Shown: positions 16,957-26,485 of the stretch, piece after piece
How positions within the stretch are numbered: position 1 is the first letter of the stretch
Layout: each line of letters starts with the position of its first letter
Source: Avoscillospira_A sp052117125
GTDB lineage: Bacteria > Bacillota > Clostridia > Oscillospirales > Oscillospiraceae
Assembly: GCF_052117125.1 (NCBI RefSeq)
Contig: NZ_JBQKJT010000002.1
Coordinates: 62,001 to 126,000 of the forward strand
Reading direction: 5' to 3'
Length of the DNA stretch: 64,000 nucleotides
Notes under the pieces: generated by a model
Databases searched by the model: none
The model's input: the letters and a program-made list of their open reading frames with translations, nothing else
What the model was told of the DNA's origin: nothing
Position numbers and translations under genes: made by a program

Positions 16957-17814
16957 TCAGCCCACCGTTCCTTCCTGACGGGGCTTGCGCCGTCCTTCCA
17001 GTGTCCAGGCTACGGCGAATCCCATAATGCTGCAAACGGCGCAGGCCGCAATCACAGCAGGGTCGCCGTACTTCGTAGGTATGATTGCCACGGTGGAGGC
17101 CACGACAAAGCCCACCACCACGTGGAACGCCAACCGGTAATAGTTGGCAAAGATGTAATTGACCAGCCGGCTCAGCAGCACCACCGTGGCCAGCGCGCCG
17201 ACAAAAATCGGCAGGACCACACCCATGTCAAAGGCGGCAATACCGGCGGTCATGGGCTCAAAGAGCCCCAGAAAAATCAGGGTGGACGAAGAGCTCATGC
17301 CAGGCACCACCACGCTCAATCCCCACAGGACGCCGCAGAAGGTGAACCACAGAAGATTGGGCTGGATGTGAAAGGTCGTGCCCCGCTCCAGTATATTGAA
17401 AAACAGCAGCATCACAACAGCACTGACCGCCAGTGACGTCCATCCGCCCCGGCCATGGCCCCGTTTGCCCGCTTCCCGCCAGAGACTGGGGAAAGACCCG
17501 GCGATGAGGCCGATGAACAGCCAGATAGCCACGGCGGCATTGGCCGCAAACAGGACGTTGACCAGTTTCGCAAAAGCAAAGAAGCCGATCATCCAGCCGA
17601 TGCCCGCCGGAAACAGCTGGGGAAACACCCGCATAAAGTTGCCGATGGGATGGGCAAAAAAGGACATCATAGGCTGATAGATGCCGAAGAGCACACACAA
17701 AACACCGCCGCTGATACCCGGCAGAATGGCGCCGCTGCCCACCAGGATCCCCTGGACCATACGCAGGAGCCATCGACCCGGCGGCATGGCAAAAAACAAT
17801 TTACGAAATAACAA
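16957..17814 (-). CDS. popT: DUF368 membrane protein, undecaprenyl-phosphate translocase family
   Basis: A 285-residue polytopic membrane protein with about eight segments. DUF368 landmarks are two re-entrant-like repeats: GAILPGISGGVLCVLFGIY near the start and VVVPGMSSSSTLIFLG in the middle. DUF368 proteins (PopT) are reported to return undecaprenyl phosphate across the membrane for wall synthesis. It starts with TTG after AAAGG. It is followed closely by the thioredoxin pair on the same strand. Name by family membership. Confidence 0.8.
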   Translation of the reverse strand: MLFRKLFFAMPPGRWLLRMVQGILVGSGAILPGISGGVLCVLFGIYQPMMSFFAHPIGNFMRVFPQLFPAGIGWMIGFFAFAKLVNVLFAANAAVAIWLFIGLIAGSFPSLWREAGKRGHGRGGWTSLAVSAVVMLLFFNILERGTTFHIQPNLLWFTFCGVLWGLSVVVPGMSSSSTLIFLGLFEPMTAGIAAFDMGVVLPIFVGALATVVLLSRLVNYIFANYYRLAFHVVVGFVVASTVAIIPTKYGDPAVIAACAVCSIMGFAVAWTLEGRRKPRQEGTVG

Positions 17815-17946
17815 TTTGATCGTTACCTTTCTCGCTACAGATCGCGTTAGAGTTCTGTAGTTGAGTATATCATATTTTACTGCTTTGGAAAAGAGTACGG
17901 CGGGAATTTCTTAAAAAAACCAGTGCTTCACGAACGCAACTGCATC

Positions 17947-17975
17947 TTGCCCGACGGTGGAAAATCGGGTATACT
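17947..17975 (+). promoter_or_regulatory. Promoter of the MATE exporter gene
   Basis: TTGCCC and TATACT separated by 17 bases, 40 bases upstream of the TTG start at 18015. Confidence 0.55.
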
Positions 17976-18014
17976 GGTCCATGACACGCAGACAAATCTT
18001 AATGAGGTGATTCC

Positions 18015-19400
18015 TTGTTCTCCTATTTGAACCGCGGCGGCGCGTTTTACCGCAATGTGGCAAAGCTGGCCCTGCCCATCGTCCTGCAAAACCTGTGCAC
18101 CACCCTGCTGGGTCTGGTGGATACCTTCATGGTGGGCGCGTTGGGAGAAGCGCCCCTGGCAGCGGTGCTGGTGGCCAACATCCCGGTGTTTATCATTCAG
18201 CTGATTATCTTCGGATTGCAGAGCGGCTCGTCGGTACTGATCAGCCAGTTCTGGGGCAAAGGGGATACAGACTCCATCAACCGGGTCATGGGTCTGGGCG
18301 CCTATGTGGCCGGGGCCATTTCCCTGCTGTTCGCGTCGGTGATGTTTTTCTTTCCGGTGCAGCTCATGGGATTGCTGGCCGACAACGCCGAACTGGTGCC
18401 CCTGGCGGCCCAATACGCCCGTATCGTGGGCTTCTCCTATATTTTCAACAGTCTGACGGGCATTTATGTGGGCGCCCACCGGGCCATGGAGAACCCCAAG
18501 CTGGGCACCATCGTCTTTGCCTGTTCCATGGCGGCCAACACCTTCCTCAACTGGGTGTTTATCTTCGGCAACCTGGGCGCACCGGCCATGGGCGTGCGGG
18601 GCGCAGCTTTCGCCACGCTGCTGTCCCGGATTCTGGAATTTATCATTATGATCAGCTACGCCCTGACCAACCGGCGGTTCCGCATGAAACCGGCGCTGAT
18701 GGTGCGGCCCGGCAAGGTATTGATTCAGAAATTCCTCCGTTACTCCGGCCCCGTGGTCCTCAACGAAACCCTGTGGGGCGTCGGCGCGTCCATGTACAAG
18801 GTGGTCATGGGCCATATGGAGGGCTCCACGGAGATTCTGGCGGCCCGGGCCCTGGCGGGCAACGTGGAGGACCTTTGCACCGTCATCGTCTTTGCCATTG
18901 CCGGTACCACGGCCATTATCATCGGCCGGGAAATCGGTGCGGGACGGCGGGACTCAGTCTATGAAATCGGCGCCACCCTGGACACCCTGGGCTTTTTCTG
19001 CGGCCTTGTCATCGGCTTGCCCATGGTGGCCTGTGCCTGGCTGGTGTTCCCGGACCTGCTGTACCCTTTCTTCCACCTGTCCCCCGCTGCCGGACGCATC
19101 ACAACGATGATGCTGACGTTCATCGGTTCCCTGCTGGCCTTGCGATCCTTTGAGACCGTAAATATTGTCGGCGTTCTCCGAGGCGGCGGCGATGTACGGA
19201 CGGCCACAGTCATCGATCTGATTCCCATGTGGTGCGTGTCCATTCCCCTGTCGGCCCTCTTCGGTCTGGTGCTGGAATGGGGCATCTTCTGGGTCTATGT
19301 GGGCATGGTCAGCGAATATTTCATCAAATTTACCGTGGGCCTCATCCGGCTGCGGTCCGGCCGCTGGATTCGGGATGTAACGCGTCTTTCCGAACCGTAA
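18015..19400 (+). CDS. MATE-family multidrug/sodium exporter
   Basis: A 461-residue, 12-helix transporter of the NorM/DinF type. The N-terminus ALPIVLQNLCTTLLGLVDTF followed by MVGALGEAPLAAV is the classic MatE start, and the second half repeats it (YSGPVVLNETLWGVGASMYK). The start is TTG after GAGGTG. Exports cationic compounds in exchange for sodium or protons by family. Single-gene transcript with its own promoter and terminator. Confidence 0.9.
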   Translation: MFSYLNRGGAFYRNVAKLALPIVLQNLCTTLLGLVDTFMVGALGEAPLAAVLVANIPVFIIQLIIFGLQSGSSVLISQFWGKGDTDSINRVMGLGAYVAGAISLLFASVMFFFPVQLMGLLADNAELVPLAAQYARIVGFSYIFNSLTGIYVGAHRAMENPKLGTIVFACSMAANTFLNWVFIFGNLGAPAMGVRGAAFATLLSRILEFIIMISYALTNRRFRMKPALMVRPGKVLIQKFLRYSGPVVLNETLWGVGASMYKVVMGHMEGSTEILAARALAGNVEDLCTVIVFAIAGTTAIIIGREIGAGRRDSVYEIGATLDTLGFFCGLVIGLPMVACAWLVFPDLLYPFFHLSPAAGRITTMMLTFIGSLLALRSFETVNIVGVLRGGGDVRTATVIDLIPMWCVSIPLSALFGLVLEWGIFWVYVGMVSEYFIKFTVGLIRLRSGRWIRDVTRLSEP

Positions 19401-19418
19401 CTTCCATCCTAATGCGCA

Positions 19419-19454
19419 ACAGGGCGTGCTGCCACCGGCAGCGCGCCCTGTTTT
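19419..19454 (+). terminator. Terminator after the MATE gene, convergent with mtlD
   Basis: A 15-base stem (ACAGGGCGTGCTGCC with 19437-19451, one G-T pair), a three-base loop and TTTT. Confidence 0.85.
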
Positions 19455-19462
19455 GATCGGAT

Positions 19463-20677
19463 TCAAACAATATTGTGCAGCGCCGCGCCCCGAACCTCGT
19501 CGGCGGCCCGACGCAAATCAGCCACGGTGCAGCCGTCCAGGATTTTGCCGTAGAACTGCTCCACCAGTGCTGTAAAGGGGTGATCCATTGGCAGTTGGGA
19601 CACCTCAGCCAGGACTTTGCGGCAGGCATCTGCCGTCTTCTCCCAGCCCGCCTCCTGCACATAGCGCCGCACACCGGCGGCAGCGCCCACAGCCATATAG
19701 GCAGGCATCACGTCCATGTCCACAGCCAGCTTGGCCGCACCCACCAGACGGTCCTCCGGCGACAGCTTCCGGCCCGGATCGCCGCCCACTCTGGCGCAGG
19801 TATCGCCCAAGGCCCGATTGGTAAACCGCCGCAGCAGGTCCATCTTGTGGAGCATCAGCTGATCCATGGGGACCGCATACCGCTTGGACAGGGCCATCAG
19901 ACTTTCCTCCATGGCCCCCTCCGTGAGAATGCGGATGTCCGGGTTGTCGATGGCCTGCCAGATGTAGGGCAGTCCCAGCAGATCGCCCAAATAGGCGCAG
20001 GTGGCATGCCCCATGTTGTGGAGGTACAGCTTGCGCTTGATGTAGAAATCAAAGGGCGCGAAGGGCACCATGCCCGGCAGCTCCGGCGGCTGTCCTTTGA
20101 AGGCGGCCCCGTCCACCGGCAGATAGCCATAGCGCTCCACACAAACCCGCAGCGGGTCTCCGTCCTTCATCTCCTCGGTCTGCACCGGCACCATGCGGCC
20201 GATGGATGCCTCCACCAAGCCCACAGTCTCGTCGAATTTCCGGCACTCCTCCTCCGTCAGCTGTTCCTTGAGCATCCGCTCCAGAATCCGGTTGGCGTCC
20301 ATGAGGTTTTCACAGATGATGATATTCAACGGCATATCGGTACGCTGCCAGCGTTTGCGCAGACCCGCCACGATATTCCCCACAATAAATTTAAGGATTC
20401 TCGCGCCCACGGCCGTAGCCATGATATCACAGGCGGCGATGGCCTCGGCGGCGGCTTCCTGGTCGTTGCCGTTGACCGCCGTCACCGGCGACACCATCAC
20501 ATCCTCATAGCCCTGGCTGGACACGTAGCGGACAGGGTAAGCACCCCGCTTCTGCAAGCCCTCCACCACCGGCTCGGCCACATCGATAAATGTGACGGCG
20601 CAGCCAGCCTGGCTGAACAACGCACCAATAAATCCGCGGCCGATATTGCCGCCGCCGTACATAACCGCCTGTTTCAT
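19463..20677 (-). CDS. mtlD: Mannitol-1-phosphate 5-dehydrogenase-type polyol dehydrogenase
   Basis: A 404-residue long-chain polyol dehydrogenase. The NAD-binding motif GGGNIGRGFIGALF opens the protein, as in MtlD. ICENLMDAN and the catalytic-lysine region FDFYIKRKLYLHNMGHA follow. Predicted reaction: hexitol-1-phosphate to fructose-6-phosphate with NAD. It overlaps the upstream PfkB kinase gene by four bases (ATGA), so the two probably act in one polyol/ketose route. Exact polyol uncertain. Confidence 0.85.
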   Translation of the reverse strand: MKQAVMYGGGNIGRGFIGALFSQAGCAVTFIDVAEPVVEGLQKRGAYPVRYVSSQGYEDVMVSPVTAVNGNDQEAAAEAIAACDIMATAVGARILKFIVGNIVAGLRKRWQRTDMPLNIIICENLMDANRILERMLKEQLTEEECRKFDETVGLVEASIGRMVPVQTEEMKDGDPLRVCVERYGYLPVDGAAFKGQPPELPGMVPFAPFDFYIKRKLYLHNMGHATCAYLGDLLGLPYIWQAIDNPDIRILTEGAMEESLMALSKRYAVPMDQLMLHKMDLLRRFTNRALGDTCARVGGDPGRKLSPEDRLVGAAKLAVDMDVMPAYMAVGAAAGVRRYVQEAGWEKTADACRKVLAEVSQLPMDHPFTALVEQFYGKILDGCTVADLRRAADEVRGAALHNIV

Positions 20678-21687
20678 TCCGCATTCCCTCCGTACTGCTC
20701 ATACAGTTTCATGACCTCTTCCACCGTGCCAACACCATCGGACGCGCCGGGACGGCTCAGAGACGCCGCCGCCGTACAAGCGGCCAGCTTCAGTGCCGCA
20801 TCCAACGCCATGCCCGTCTCCGCACCGTAGAGGATACCGGCGCAGAAGGCGTCGCCCGCGCCCACAGTACCCTGAATGTAGCCCTTGGGCAGCGTCAGGC
20901 TGGGAACCCGGTGGAACGTTCCCGCCGCGTCCAGGGCGCAGCCCATCTCCGGACAGTGGATGACGGCCCAGGTGGACACGCCCAGGTCGAAAAGCGCCCG
21001 CAAGGCGGTTTCCATGTGCTCCGGGTGGAGCGTTCCGGCATCGTCCCGCAGCACCACGCCGGTGGTCTGCTGGGCTTCCAGCTCATTGATGATGCAGTAG
21101 TCGGTGTACCGCAGAGCCGGGGTCACCAGACGACGGAACCGGTCACCGGCCTCGCTGACCACGTCAATGGACGTCTTGAACCCCCGCTGCTGGGCTTCGT
21201 GGAGCAGTCGCGCCATGGCGGTGCCGTACTCCGGGTCCTCCCGATCCAGGGCAGGCAGCAGCAGAATGTAGCCGATGTGGAACAAATTCACGTCCAGCTT
21301 GTCCCAGTCGATGTACGTCTCGTCATACTGGGCGTTGGCACCGGCGTACTGGAAGAAGGTCCGTTCCTTCGTCTGGTTGTTGCTCATAACCGCCGTAAAG
21401 GAGGTCCGTCCCGTGCGGCGAATCATGGACAGGTCGATGTTCTTGTATTTGCCGAACTCCTCCATGACCAGCTCCCCCTCTGGGTCATATCCCACGGCAC
21501 CGGACGCCACCAGATGGAGCGTCGGGTCCAGCCGGGCCAGGTCCACCACCGTGTTGCAGACCGCGCCGCCGGTGGTATGACAGATGCCCTCGGTGATGTG
21601 GGTCAACTCACTCTGCCGGGGCCACGTCTCGATGGGATAGGTGATGTCCACCAGAATGTTTCCCGCGCAGCAGATGCCCTTCTTCAC
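20674..21687 (-). CDS. PfkB-family carbohydrate kinase
   Basis: A 337-residue sugar kinase. PfkB signature 2 is GTVGAGDAFCAGILYG (catalytic Asp in GAGDAF); the N-terminal substrate half has GGAVCNTVVDLARL and CAGNILVDI. Family members phosphorylate fructose, ribose, tagatose-6-phosphate or similar. GTG start at 21687 after AAGGGTG. First gene of a two-gene unit with mtlD. The promoter overlaps a candidate ROK-type operator that recurs before the D-lyxose isomerase gene. Confidence 0.85.
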   Translation of the reverse strand: MKKGICCAGNILVDITYPIETWPRQSELTHITEGICHTTGGAVCNTVVDLARLDPTLHLVASGAVGYDPEGELVMEEFGKYKNIDLSMIRRTGRTSFTAVMSNNQTKERTFFQYAGANAQYDETYIDWDKLDVNLFHIGYILLLPALDREDPEYGTAMARLLHEAQQRGFKTSIDVVSEAGDRFRRLVTPALRYTDYCIINELEAQQTTGVVLRDDAGTLHPEHMETALRALFDLGVSTWAVIHCPEMGCALDAAGTFHRVPSLTLPKGYIQGTVGAGDAFCAGILYGAETGMALDAALKLAACTAAASLSRPGASDGVGTVEEVMKLYEQYGGNAE

Positions 21688-21734
21688 ATTGACTCACCCT
21701 TTCCAGCGGAACCGCTGGCTTCGGTACCGCCATT

Positions 21735-21756
21735 TATAAATTCATTTTAATAAATA
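21735..21756 (-). promoter_or_regulatory. Candidate ROK operator, copy 1
   Basis: AAATTCATTTTAATAAAT with flanking A/T. The same sequence with one changed base (AAATTCGTTTTAATAAAT) occurs at 32124-32141 before the D-lyxose isomerase gene. Both sit just upstream of leftward sugar genes, and a ROK repressor gene is immediately upstream of the PfkB unit. Confidence 0.5.
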
Positions 21757-21776
21757 ATGCCATTTTTTCTGTGCAA
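21748..21776 (-). promoter_or_regulatory. Promoter of the PfkB-mtlD unit
   Basis: Reading leftward, TTGCAC (21776-21771) and TTATTA (21753-21748) are spaced by 17 bases. The -10 box lies inside the shared operator-like motif. Confidence 0.5.
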
Positions 21777-21841
21777 ACTCATTGTACCATAGGAACTCGC
21801 GGAGTTCAACGGAGCATTTTGCACACATTTACAAGTTGATT

Positions 21842-23098
21842 TTAAGAATTCAGCACAATTGCCTCGTCTCCGTCGGTGGACAAGCCGCCGCACCGGCACA
21901 AAACGGCCTCCTCCAAAAAGGCGTCCATGGCCAGCGTCACACCGCCTTTGACAAAGGCCCGGTCGCCAAAAGCGGTCAATTCCACCGCTACCGTGTGGCC
22001 GTGGGGCGGATAGGGTGTCCGCCGGACCTGCTCCCGGATGGCGTCGGCAAAGCCCGCCTGAAAGGCCATGGGACCGGACAGGACAATGATTTCCGGGCTG
22101 ATGGTATTGATGATATTCCGCAGCGCCATGGCCACATAGGCCGCTGCTTCCTCCACCGTCCGGCGGCAGATGGGTTCCCCCTGCTGCGCCAGATCAAAGA
22201 CCTGTTCCAGCGTCAGATGGGGGCCTTGGGACGCGGCCCGGGGGTCCAGCGTCATGCGCCACCGCTTCCGGACCAGCTCCACCAGCACGTCGCCGGAGAC
22301 CACGGTCTCCAGACAGCCGTACCCGCCGCAGGCGCAGGGCGCGCCGCCGGTGACCACGGTGGTGTGGCCGATTTCTCCGGCGCCGTCGCAGAAGCCCCGC
22401 AGAACCCGGCCGCCGTACACGCAGCCGCCGCCGATGCCCCGGGTGAAGAGCCCCAGCATATAGGACGTCTCCCGTCCGGCGGAAACGCCGTAGAGCGATT
22501 CGGCCAGGGCCGCCGCGTTGGTCTCCCGGTCACAGCAGACGGGCATCTTCAGCCGCCGGGAGAGGATCTCGCAGATGGGCACATTCTTCCACAGGGGCAT
22601 ATTGGGGGGACTGCGCAGAACACCGGCCTTGGAATCCAACGGCCCCGGCAGGGCCATCCCCATACCCAGGACCCGCTCCAGGGGCACCCGCTGATCGGCC
22701 AGCAGCGCCCGAATCACGGTTTCCAGCTCCTGCAAGGTCTCCTCCACGCCCCGCTGGGCGTCGAAGTCCATGACCCGTACCGCTTGGATATTCCCTCGGA
22801 AATCGGCCAGGCCCACCACCAGACTACAGTTGTTCATCTCCACGCCGAGACTGTAAAAGGCGCAGGGGTTGACATCCACCATGACGGCCCGCCGTCCCAG
22901 CGCCCCGGTGCTGTCGTGGCCCGCCTGACACAGAATCCCGGCTTCCACCAGACCGTTGGACAGATTGGTGACCGTGGCCACGGTCAGTCCCAGCTGTTCG
23001 GCCAGGGCCGTCCGGGAGATGGGGCCCCGGCGCTGTACCGTCCGGACCACCTGCATCAGATTAAAGCGTTTCATCACGCCGCTGTTGATTTTGCGCAT
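21842..23098 (-). CDS. ROK-family transcriptional repressor
   Basis: A 418-residue NagC/XylR-type regulator. The N-terminal winged helix is ISRTALAEQLGLTVATVTNL (about 27-46). The ROK sugar-kinase-like domain follows, with LGVEMNN, the GMGMALPGPLD segment and the zinc site CACGGYGCLE. ROK repressors release DNA on binding a sugar or sugar phosphate. It lies between the transporter/two-component operon and the PfkB-mtlD unit, all on one strand, so local sugar genes are the likely targets. Confidence 0.9.
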   Translation of the reverse strand: MRKINSGVMKRFNLMQVVRTVQRRGPISRTALAEQLGLTVATVTNLSNGLVEAGILCQAGHDSTGALGRRAVMVDVNPCAFYSLGVEMNNCSLVVGLADFRGNIQAVRVMDFDAQRGVEETLQELETVIRALLADQRVPLERVLGMGMALPGPLDSKAGVLRSPPNMPLWKNVPICEILSRRLKMPVCCDRETNAAALAESLYGVSAGRETSYMLGLFTRGIGGGCVYGGRVLRGFCDGAGEIGHTTVVTGGAPCACGGYGCLETVVSGDVLVELVRKRWRMTLDPRAASQGPHLTLEQVFDLAQQGEPICRRTVEEAAAYVAMALRNIINTISPEIIVLSGPMAFQAGFADAIREQVRRTPYPPHGHTVAVELTAFGDRAFVKGGVTLAMDAFLEEAVLCRCGGLSTDGDEAIVLNS

Positions 23099-23173
23099 GA
23101 GGTGTTACCTGCCTTCCTGCCGTTCCAGTTGGTTCCATGATAGCATGGACTGGTCTCCGTGGCAACGGTTGTC

Positions 23174-24484
23174 CTATTGCTGCAAGTAGGCGTCCACCTC
23201 ATGCTGGAGAATTTTCATCTCGCTGTCCACCACATTGTCGGCATCCAGCAGGGTGTTGATTTTGCTGTTGGCCAGGGACATGGCCTGCTCGTACTTCTTG
23301 AACTGCGGCTCGATGCAGCCTTCTTCAATGACACGGCTCAGCAGCGCGCCGCTGATGACGCGGTCGCCTTCGTCCATATCCTCCTGCAAAATGGCCTCCA
23401 CCTGCCGGGAGCCGGTGACGGATTTCAGCACCGACGCCCCCTGAGACTGGCGGAAAATCTCCGTCTGGATGGTGGGATCACAGGTCAGCAGCTTCAAAAA
23501 CTCCCAGGCCAGCTGTGTCTGGCGGGTGTTGGCGCTGATGCCCATGAGCAGCGTATCCACTTGGGAAATGTTGTCTCCCTGGCTACCGGCGGGCATGGTG
23601 ATGCAGTCCCACTGGAAATTGCTGTAGCGCTTGATCTTGTAGGGATACGTCTTATAGGTCCGATACTCGGCAAAGGTCAGGGGCATAAAGGCCACCTTAC
23701 CGGCATTGAAGTCCTCCTGGGTCACGGTCTGGCCCTGGTACAGCTCCTGAAGCTGCGCGATGAATTTCACCGCCTGGACCGTCTTTTCGTCACCGAAATA
23801 GCTCTGGGTCCCCCCCTGGTTGAACAGGTCGGCGCCGTTGCTGTGGGCCGCCTCCAGCCAGCCGTAGTTGTAGGTTCCAAACTGGTCCAGAATGCCGTCG
23901 CCGTTGATATCCTGGGTGACCTGGCGGCAGATTTTATAGAATTCCTCCCACGTCCAGTTTTCGTCCGGGACCGTGATGCCCTCCTTGTTCAGCAACGTCT
24001 GGTTGACGAACATAAGGGTGGGCACCGTCTCGTAGGGCAGGGCATACTGGGTCCCGCCGTACTGGCCCGACACAAAGGCGCTGGTAAAGTAGGCGCTTTC
24101 GTCAAAGGTGTCATCCGCCGCCATCAGCGGTCCCAGGTCCTTTAGAATGCCCATGGAGGTAAACTGGTGAAAATCGGAGCCCAGGACCATAAACACGTCG
24201 GGCGTCTCGTTGCGCAGGAGTTTCCGGGAAAACCACTCGGAATAATCGTCCTTGTCCACGCCGCTGTAGTAGTGGATGCGGACGCCGGGATGGGCCGCTT
24301 CAAAGGTCTCAATGGCCTGGTCGATGATGGTAAAGCTGTTGGCGTTGGCCACGTCCCAATAGCTGCCGGTGAACATGCCGAATTCCAGCACCACTTCCCG
24401 TTCCCCACTGGCGTAGGCGGCGCCGCCGGCCACGGCGGCCAGCACCGCCGTCCCCAGCAGCACACCGATCCATTTTCGTTTCAT
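23174..24484 (-). CDS. Extracellular sugar-binding protein (SBP family 1) without its own permease
   Basis: A 436-residue secreted binding protein. It has a signal peptide (GVLLGTAVLAAVAGGAAYAS) with no lipobox cysteine. The mature part is family 1-like: FEAAHPGVRIHYY, DVFMVLGSDFHQF, LPYETVPTLMFVNQTLL and a Ca-binding-like DINGDGILDQFGT. It is the last gene of the transporter/two-component operon, 11 bases after the response regulator. No permease of its matching type is nearby, so a sensory or scavenging role is possible. Confidence 0.85.
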   Translation of the reverse strand: MKRKWIGVLLGTAVLAAVAGGAAYASGEREVVLEFGMFTGSYWDVANANSFTIIDQAIETFEAAHPGVRIHYYSGVDKDDYSEWFSRKLLRNETPDVFMVLGSDFHQFTSMGILKDLGPLMAADDTFDESAYFTSAFVSGQYGGTQYALPYETVPTLMFVNQTLLNKEGITVPDENWTWEEFYKICRQVTQDINGDGILDQFGTYNYGWLEAAHSNGADLFNQGGTQSYFGDEKTVQAVKFIAQLQELYQGQTVTQEDFNAGKVAFMPLTFAEYRTYKTYPYKIKRYSNFQWDCITMPAGSQGDNISQVDTLLMGISANTRQTQLAWEFLKLLTCDPTIQTEIFRQSQGASVLKSVTGSRQVEAILQEDMDEGDRVISGALLSRVIEEGCIEPQFKKYEQAMSLANSKINTLLDADNVVDSEMKILQHEVDAYLQQ

Positions 24485-24495
24485 CCGCTTCCCCC

Positions 24496-25164
24496 TCAGT
24501 CCAGATTCCGCTGGGACGCATGGCTCTGGACAGCCCAGATGGCCAGTTGGGTCCGGTCCCGCAGCTCCAGCTTGTTGAGGATGGAGCTGAGATAGTTGCG
24601 CACCGTACCGTCAGACAGGCGCATGACCTCGGCAATCTCCTTGTTGGTGGCGCCCCGCTCCACCTGGGCGATGATCTTCCATTCGGTTTTCGTCAGTTCC
24701 TCCACGGCCCGGGTCCCCACTGGGATGGTGTAGTCGGCCTGGGCCATATGGGAAAAGAACTTTAAGACCTTGGTGGCAATATCCGGGTTGATCATTGCCC
24801 GGCCGCTGTGGACCACCTTGATGGCGTTTTCCAGCTCGTCCATGGAAACGCCCTTGAGCAGGTAGCCGCTGGCGCCGTATTTCAGAGCATTGAACACATA
24901 CTCATCGTCGTCAAAGGTGGTCAGAATGACAATTTTAATTTCCGGATATGTCTCCTTGATAAGCTTGGTACACTGAACGCCGTCCATTTTGGGCATACGG
25001 ATATCCATAAGGATGACGTCGGGCCGCTGCTGCCGGACGCACTGCATGACCTCCTGGCCGTCGGCGGCCACGCCGATGACCTGTAAATCCGGCTTGCTGT
25101 TGAGAACGATTTCCAGGCTCTGGCGGATCAGCTCCTGGTCGTCGGCGATGAGAATTTTAATCAT
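24496..25164 (-). CDS. NarL/LuxR-family response regulator
   Basis: A 222-residue regulator. The receiver domain has the acidic pair (IADDQEL), the phospho-acceptor Asp in DVILMDIRMPKMDG, and the Thr/Lys of VILTTF and YLLKG. The C-terminal LuxR helix-turn-helix is GATNKEIAEVMRLSDGTVRN then YLSSILNKL. The ATG at 25164 overlaps the kinase stop by eight bases. It likely activates the transporter operon promoter, which has a good -10 but poor -35 and an upstream palindrome. Confidence 0.93.
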   Translation of the reverse strand: MIKILIADDQELIRQSLEIVLNSKPDLQVIGVAADGQEVMQCVRQQRPDVILMDIRMPKMDGVQCTKLIKETYPEIKIVILTTFDDDEYVFNALKYGASGYLLKGVSMDELENAIKVVHSGRAMINPDIATKVLKFFSHMAQADYTIPVGTRAVEELTKTEWKIIAQVERGATNKEIAEVMRLSDGTVRNYLSSILNKLELRDRTQLAIWAVQSHASQRNLD

Positions 25165-26485
25165 ACGTTTCACTCCATCGGATGGGGATGCGGGCTGTGA
25201 CGGTGAATCCATCCGAACCGTCAAAGGTCACAGTCCCCTGCAACATTTCAATCCGTTCTTTCATGTGCCGTGTGCCGAAGCCCTTTTTGATCTCCGCCGC
25301 ACCCACGCCGTTGTCGTGGATCACCAGCAGCACTTCCTGTTCCCGGCGGCTGAGGGTAATCCAGATTTCCTTGGCATGGCCATGGCGGACGGCGTTGGTG
25401 ATGCCCTCCTGAATGACGCGATAAATGGCGTTTTCCTCGTCGGCGTCAAACTGCAGCCGTTCCTGATCGGTCTGGAAGTGAATCTGCACATCGGAAATCT
25501 GGCTCATGGCCTGGACCATTTCCTCAATCGCCTGCCGGAGATTCAGCCGCTCCAGGGCGTCGGGCCGCAGCTCATTGACCGACCGGCGCACATCCTTGAT
25601 GCCCTCGCGGCTGACTTTGGACAGCAGCTCCAGCTGCTTTTTCGTCTGCTCCGGCGACACCTCCACCAAGGCCAGACAGGCATCCAGGCCCGCGGCAATG
25701 CCAGTGAGCGTGTGACCCAGCGTATCGTGAATCTCCCGGGCCAGCCGGTTGCGTTCCCGGGTCTGGGCCATGCGCTCGGACATATCGGCATATTGGAGCA
25801 GCTGCTGGTTGGCCGATTGCAGCTCTTCATAGAGCTGGTTGACCTTCTCAATGGTGCCCCGCTGCCAGTCGATTACGCAGATGCAATAGGCCACAAACAG
25901 GACAATATTCAGCGACGTCAACACATTATTGATACTGAACAGGTACTGCTGGACGTCGGCCGTATAGTATTGGATATAGTCCGACACCCGATACAGCGGC
26001 AGATAGATGGACAGCAGATTGTAATCGGCCAGCAGATAGCCGCAGATGGCCAATGCCGCCACCAGCAGCTTGGCCTTGCCGTCACGGACGTTGGCCACCA
26101 CATTGGCAAAGACCAGCAGCACTACGCCGTTATAGTTGAAGTCCAGGCGGTAGATCAGCAGAGCGCAGACCACCACATCCAGCGCCAGTGTCACCGCCGT
26201 CCACGGTCCCTGATGGTGCTCCAGCCACAGAATCCGGGCCACAAAGGTCGCCGCCAGAACCCCCATAAGCACCATGCAGAACAGCAGGTCCTCCCTGGGG
26301 TCCGCCGGAATAGTCACCACAGTATCCAGAAACGTGCGGGCATTGTATTGGGCGCAGATGCGCTGGGTGGTGTCGTATACGAAAAAGCAGATGGCAAAGA
26401 CGGCGACGCAGTTCAGGGCCAGCATGGCCCCCTGGAGCGTCCAAATGCGCCGCTGGTTGCTCTCATTCCCATTCGTTGATCTCAT
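25157..26485 (-). CDS. NarX/DesK-type (HisKA_3) membrane sensor histidine kinase
   Basis: A 442-residue kinase with about six N-terminal transmembrane helices (residues ~14-235) and little extracellular domain. A short coiled coil follows, then the HisKA_3 phosphorylation box ERNRLAREIHDTLGHTLTG, and a HATPase domain with EGITNAVRHGHA and IHDNGVGA. The start at 26485 is preceded by GGAG, overlapping the upstream binding-protein gene by 23 bases; the exact start is uncertain. With no sensing domain outside, it probably reads the adjacent sugar-binding lipoprotein. Confidence 0.88.
   Translation of the reverse strand: MRSTNGNESNQRRIWTLQGAMLALNCVAVFAICFFVYDTTQRICAQYNARTFLDTVVTIPADPREDLLFCMVLMGVLAATFVARILWLEHHQGPWTAVTLALDVVVCALLIYRLDFNYNGVVLLVFANVVANVRDGKAKLLVAALAICGYLLADYNLLSIYLPLYRVSDYIQYYTADVQQYLFSINNVLTSLNIVLFVAYCICVIDWQRGTIEKVNQLYEELQSANQQLLQYADMSERMAQTRERNRLAREIHDTLGHTLTGIAAGLDACLALVEVSPEQTKKQLELLSKVSREGIKDVRRSVNELRPDALERLNLRQAIEEMVQAMSQISDVQIHFQTDQERLQFDADEENAIYRVIQEGITNAVRHGHAKEIWITLSRREQEVLLVIHDNGVGAAEIKKGFGTRHMKERIEMLQGTVTFDGSDGFTVTARIPIRWSETYD

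Noticed and set aside
17928..18815. 295-residue leftward frame opposite the MATE gene
   Set aside because: His/Gln/Gly-rich shadow of a clear transporter gene; no start signals.
23174..24484. Calling the third binding protein part of a complete second ABC importer
   Set aside because: No family-1 permease or ATPase genes are adjacent; neighbours are the response regulator and the ROK repressor.
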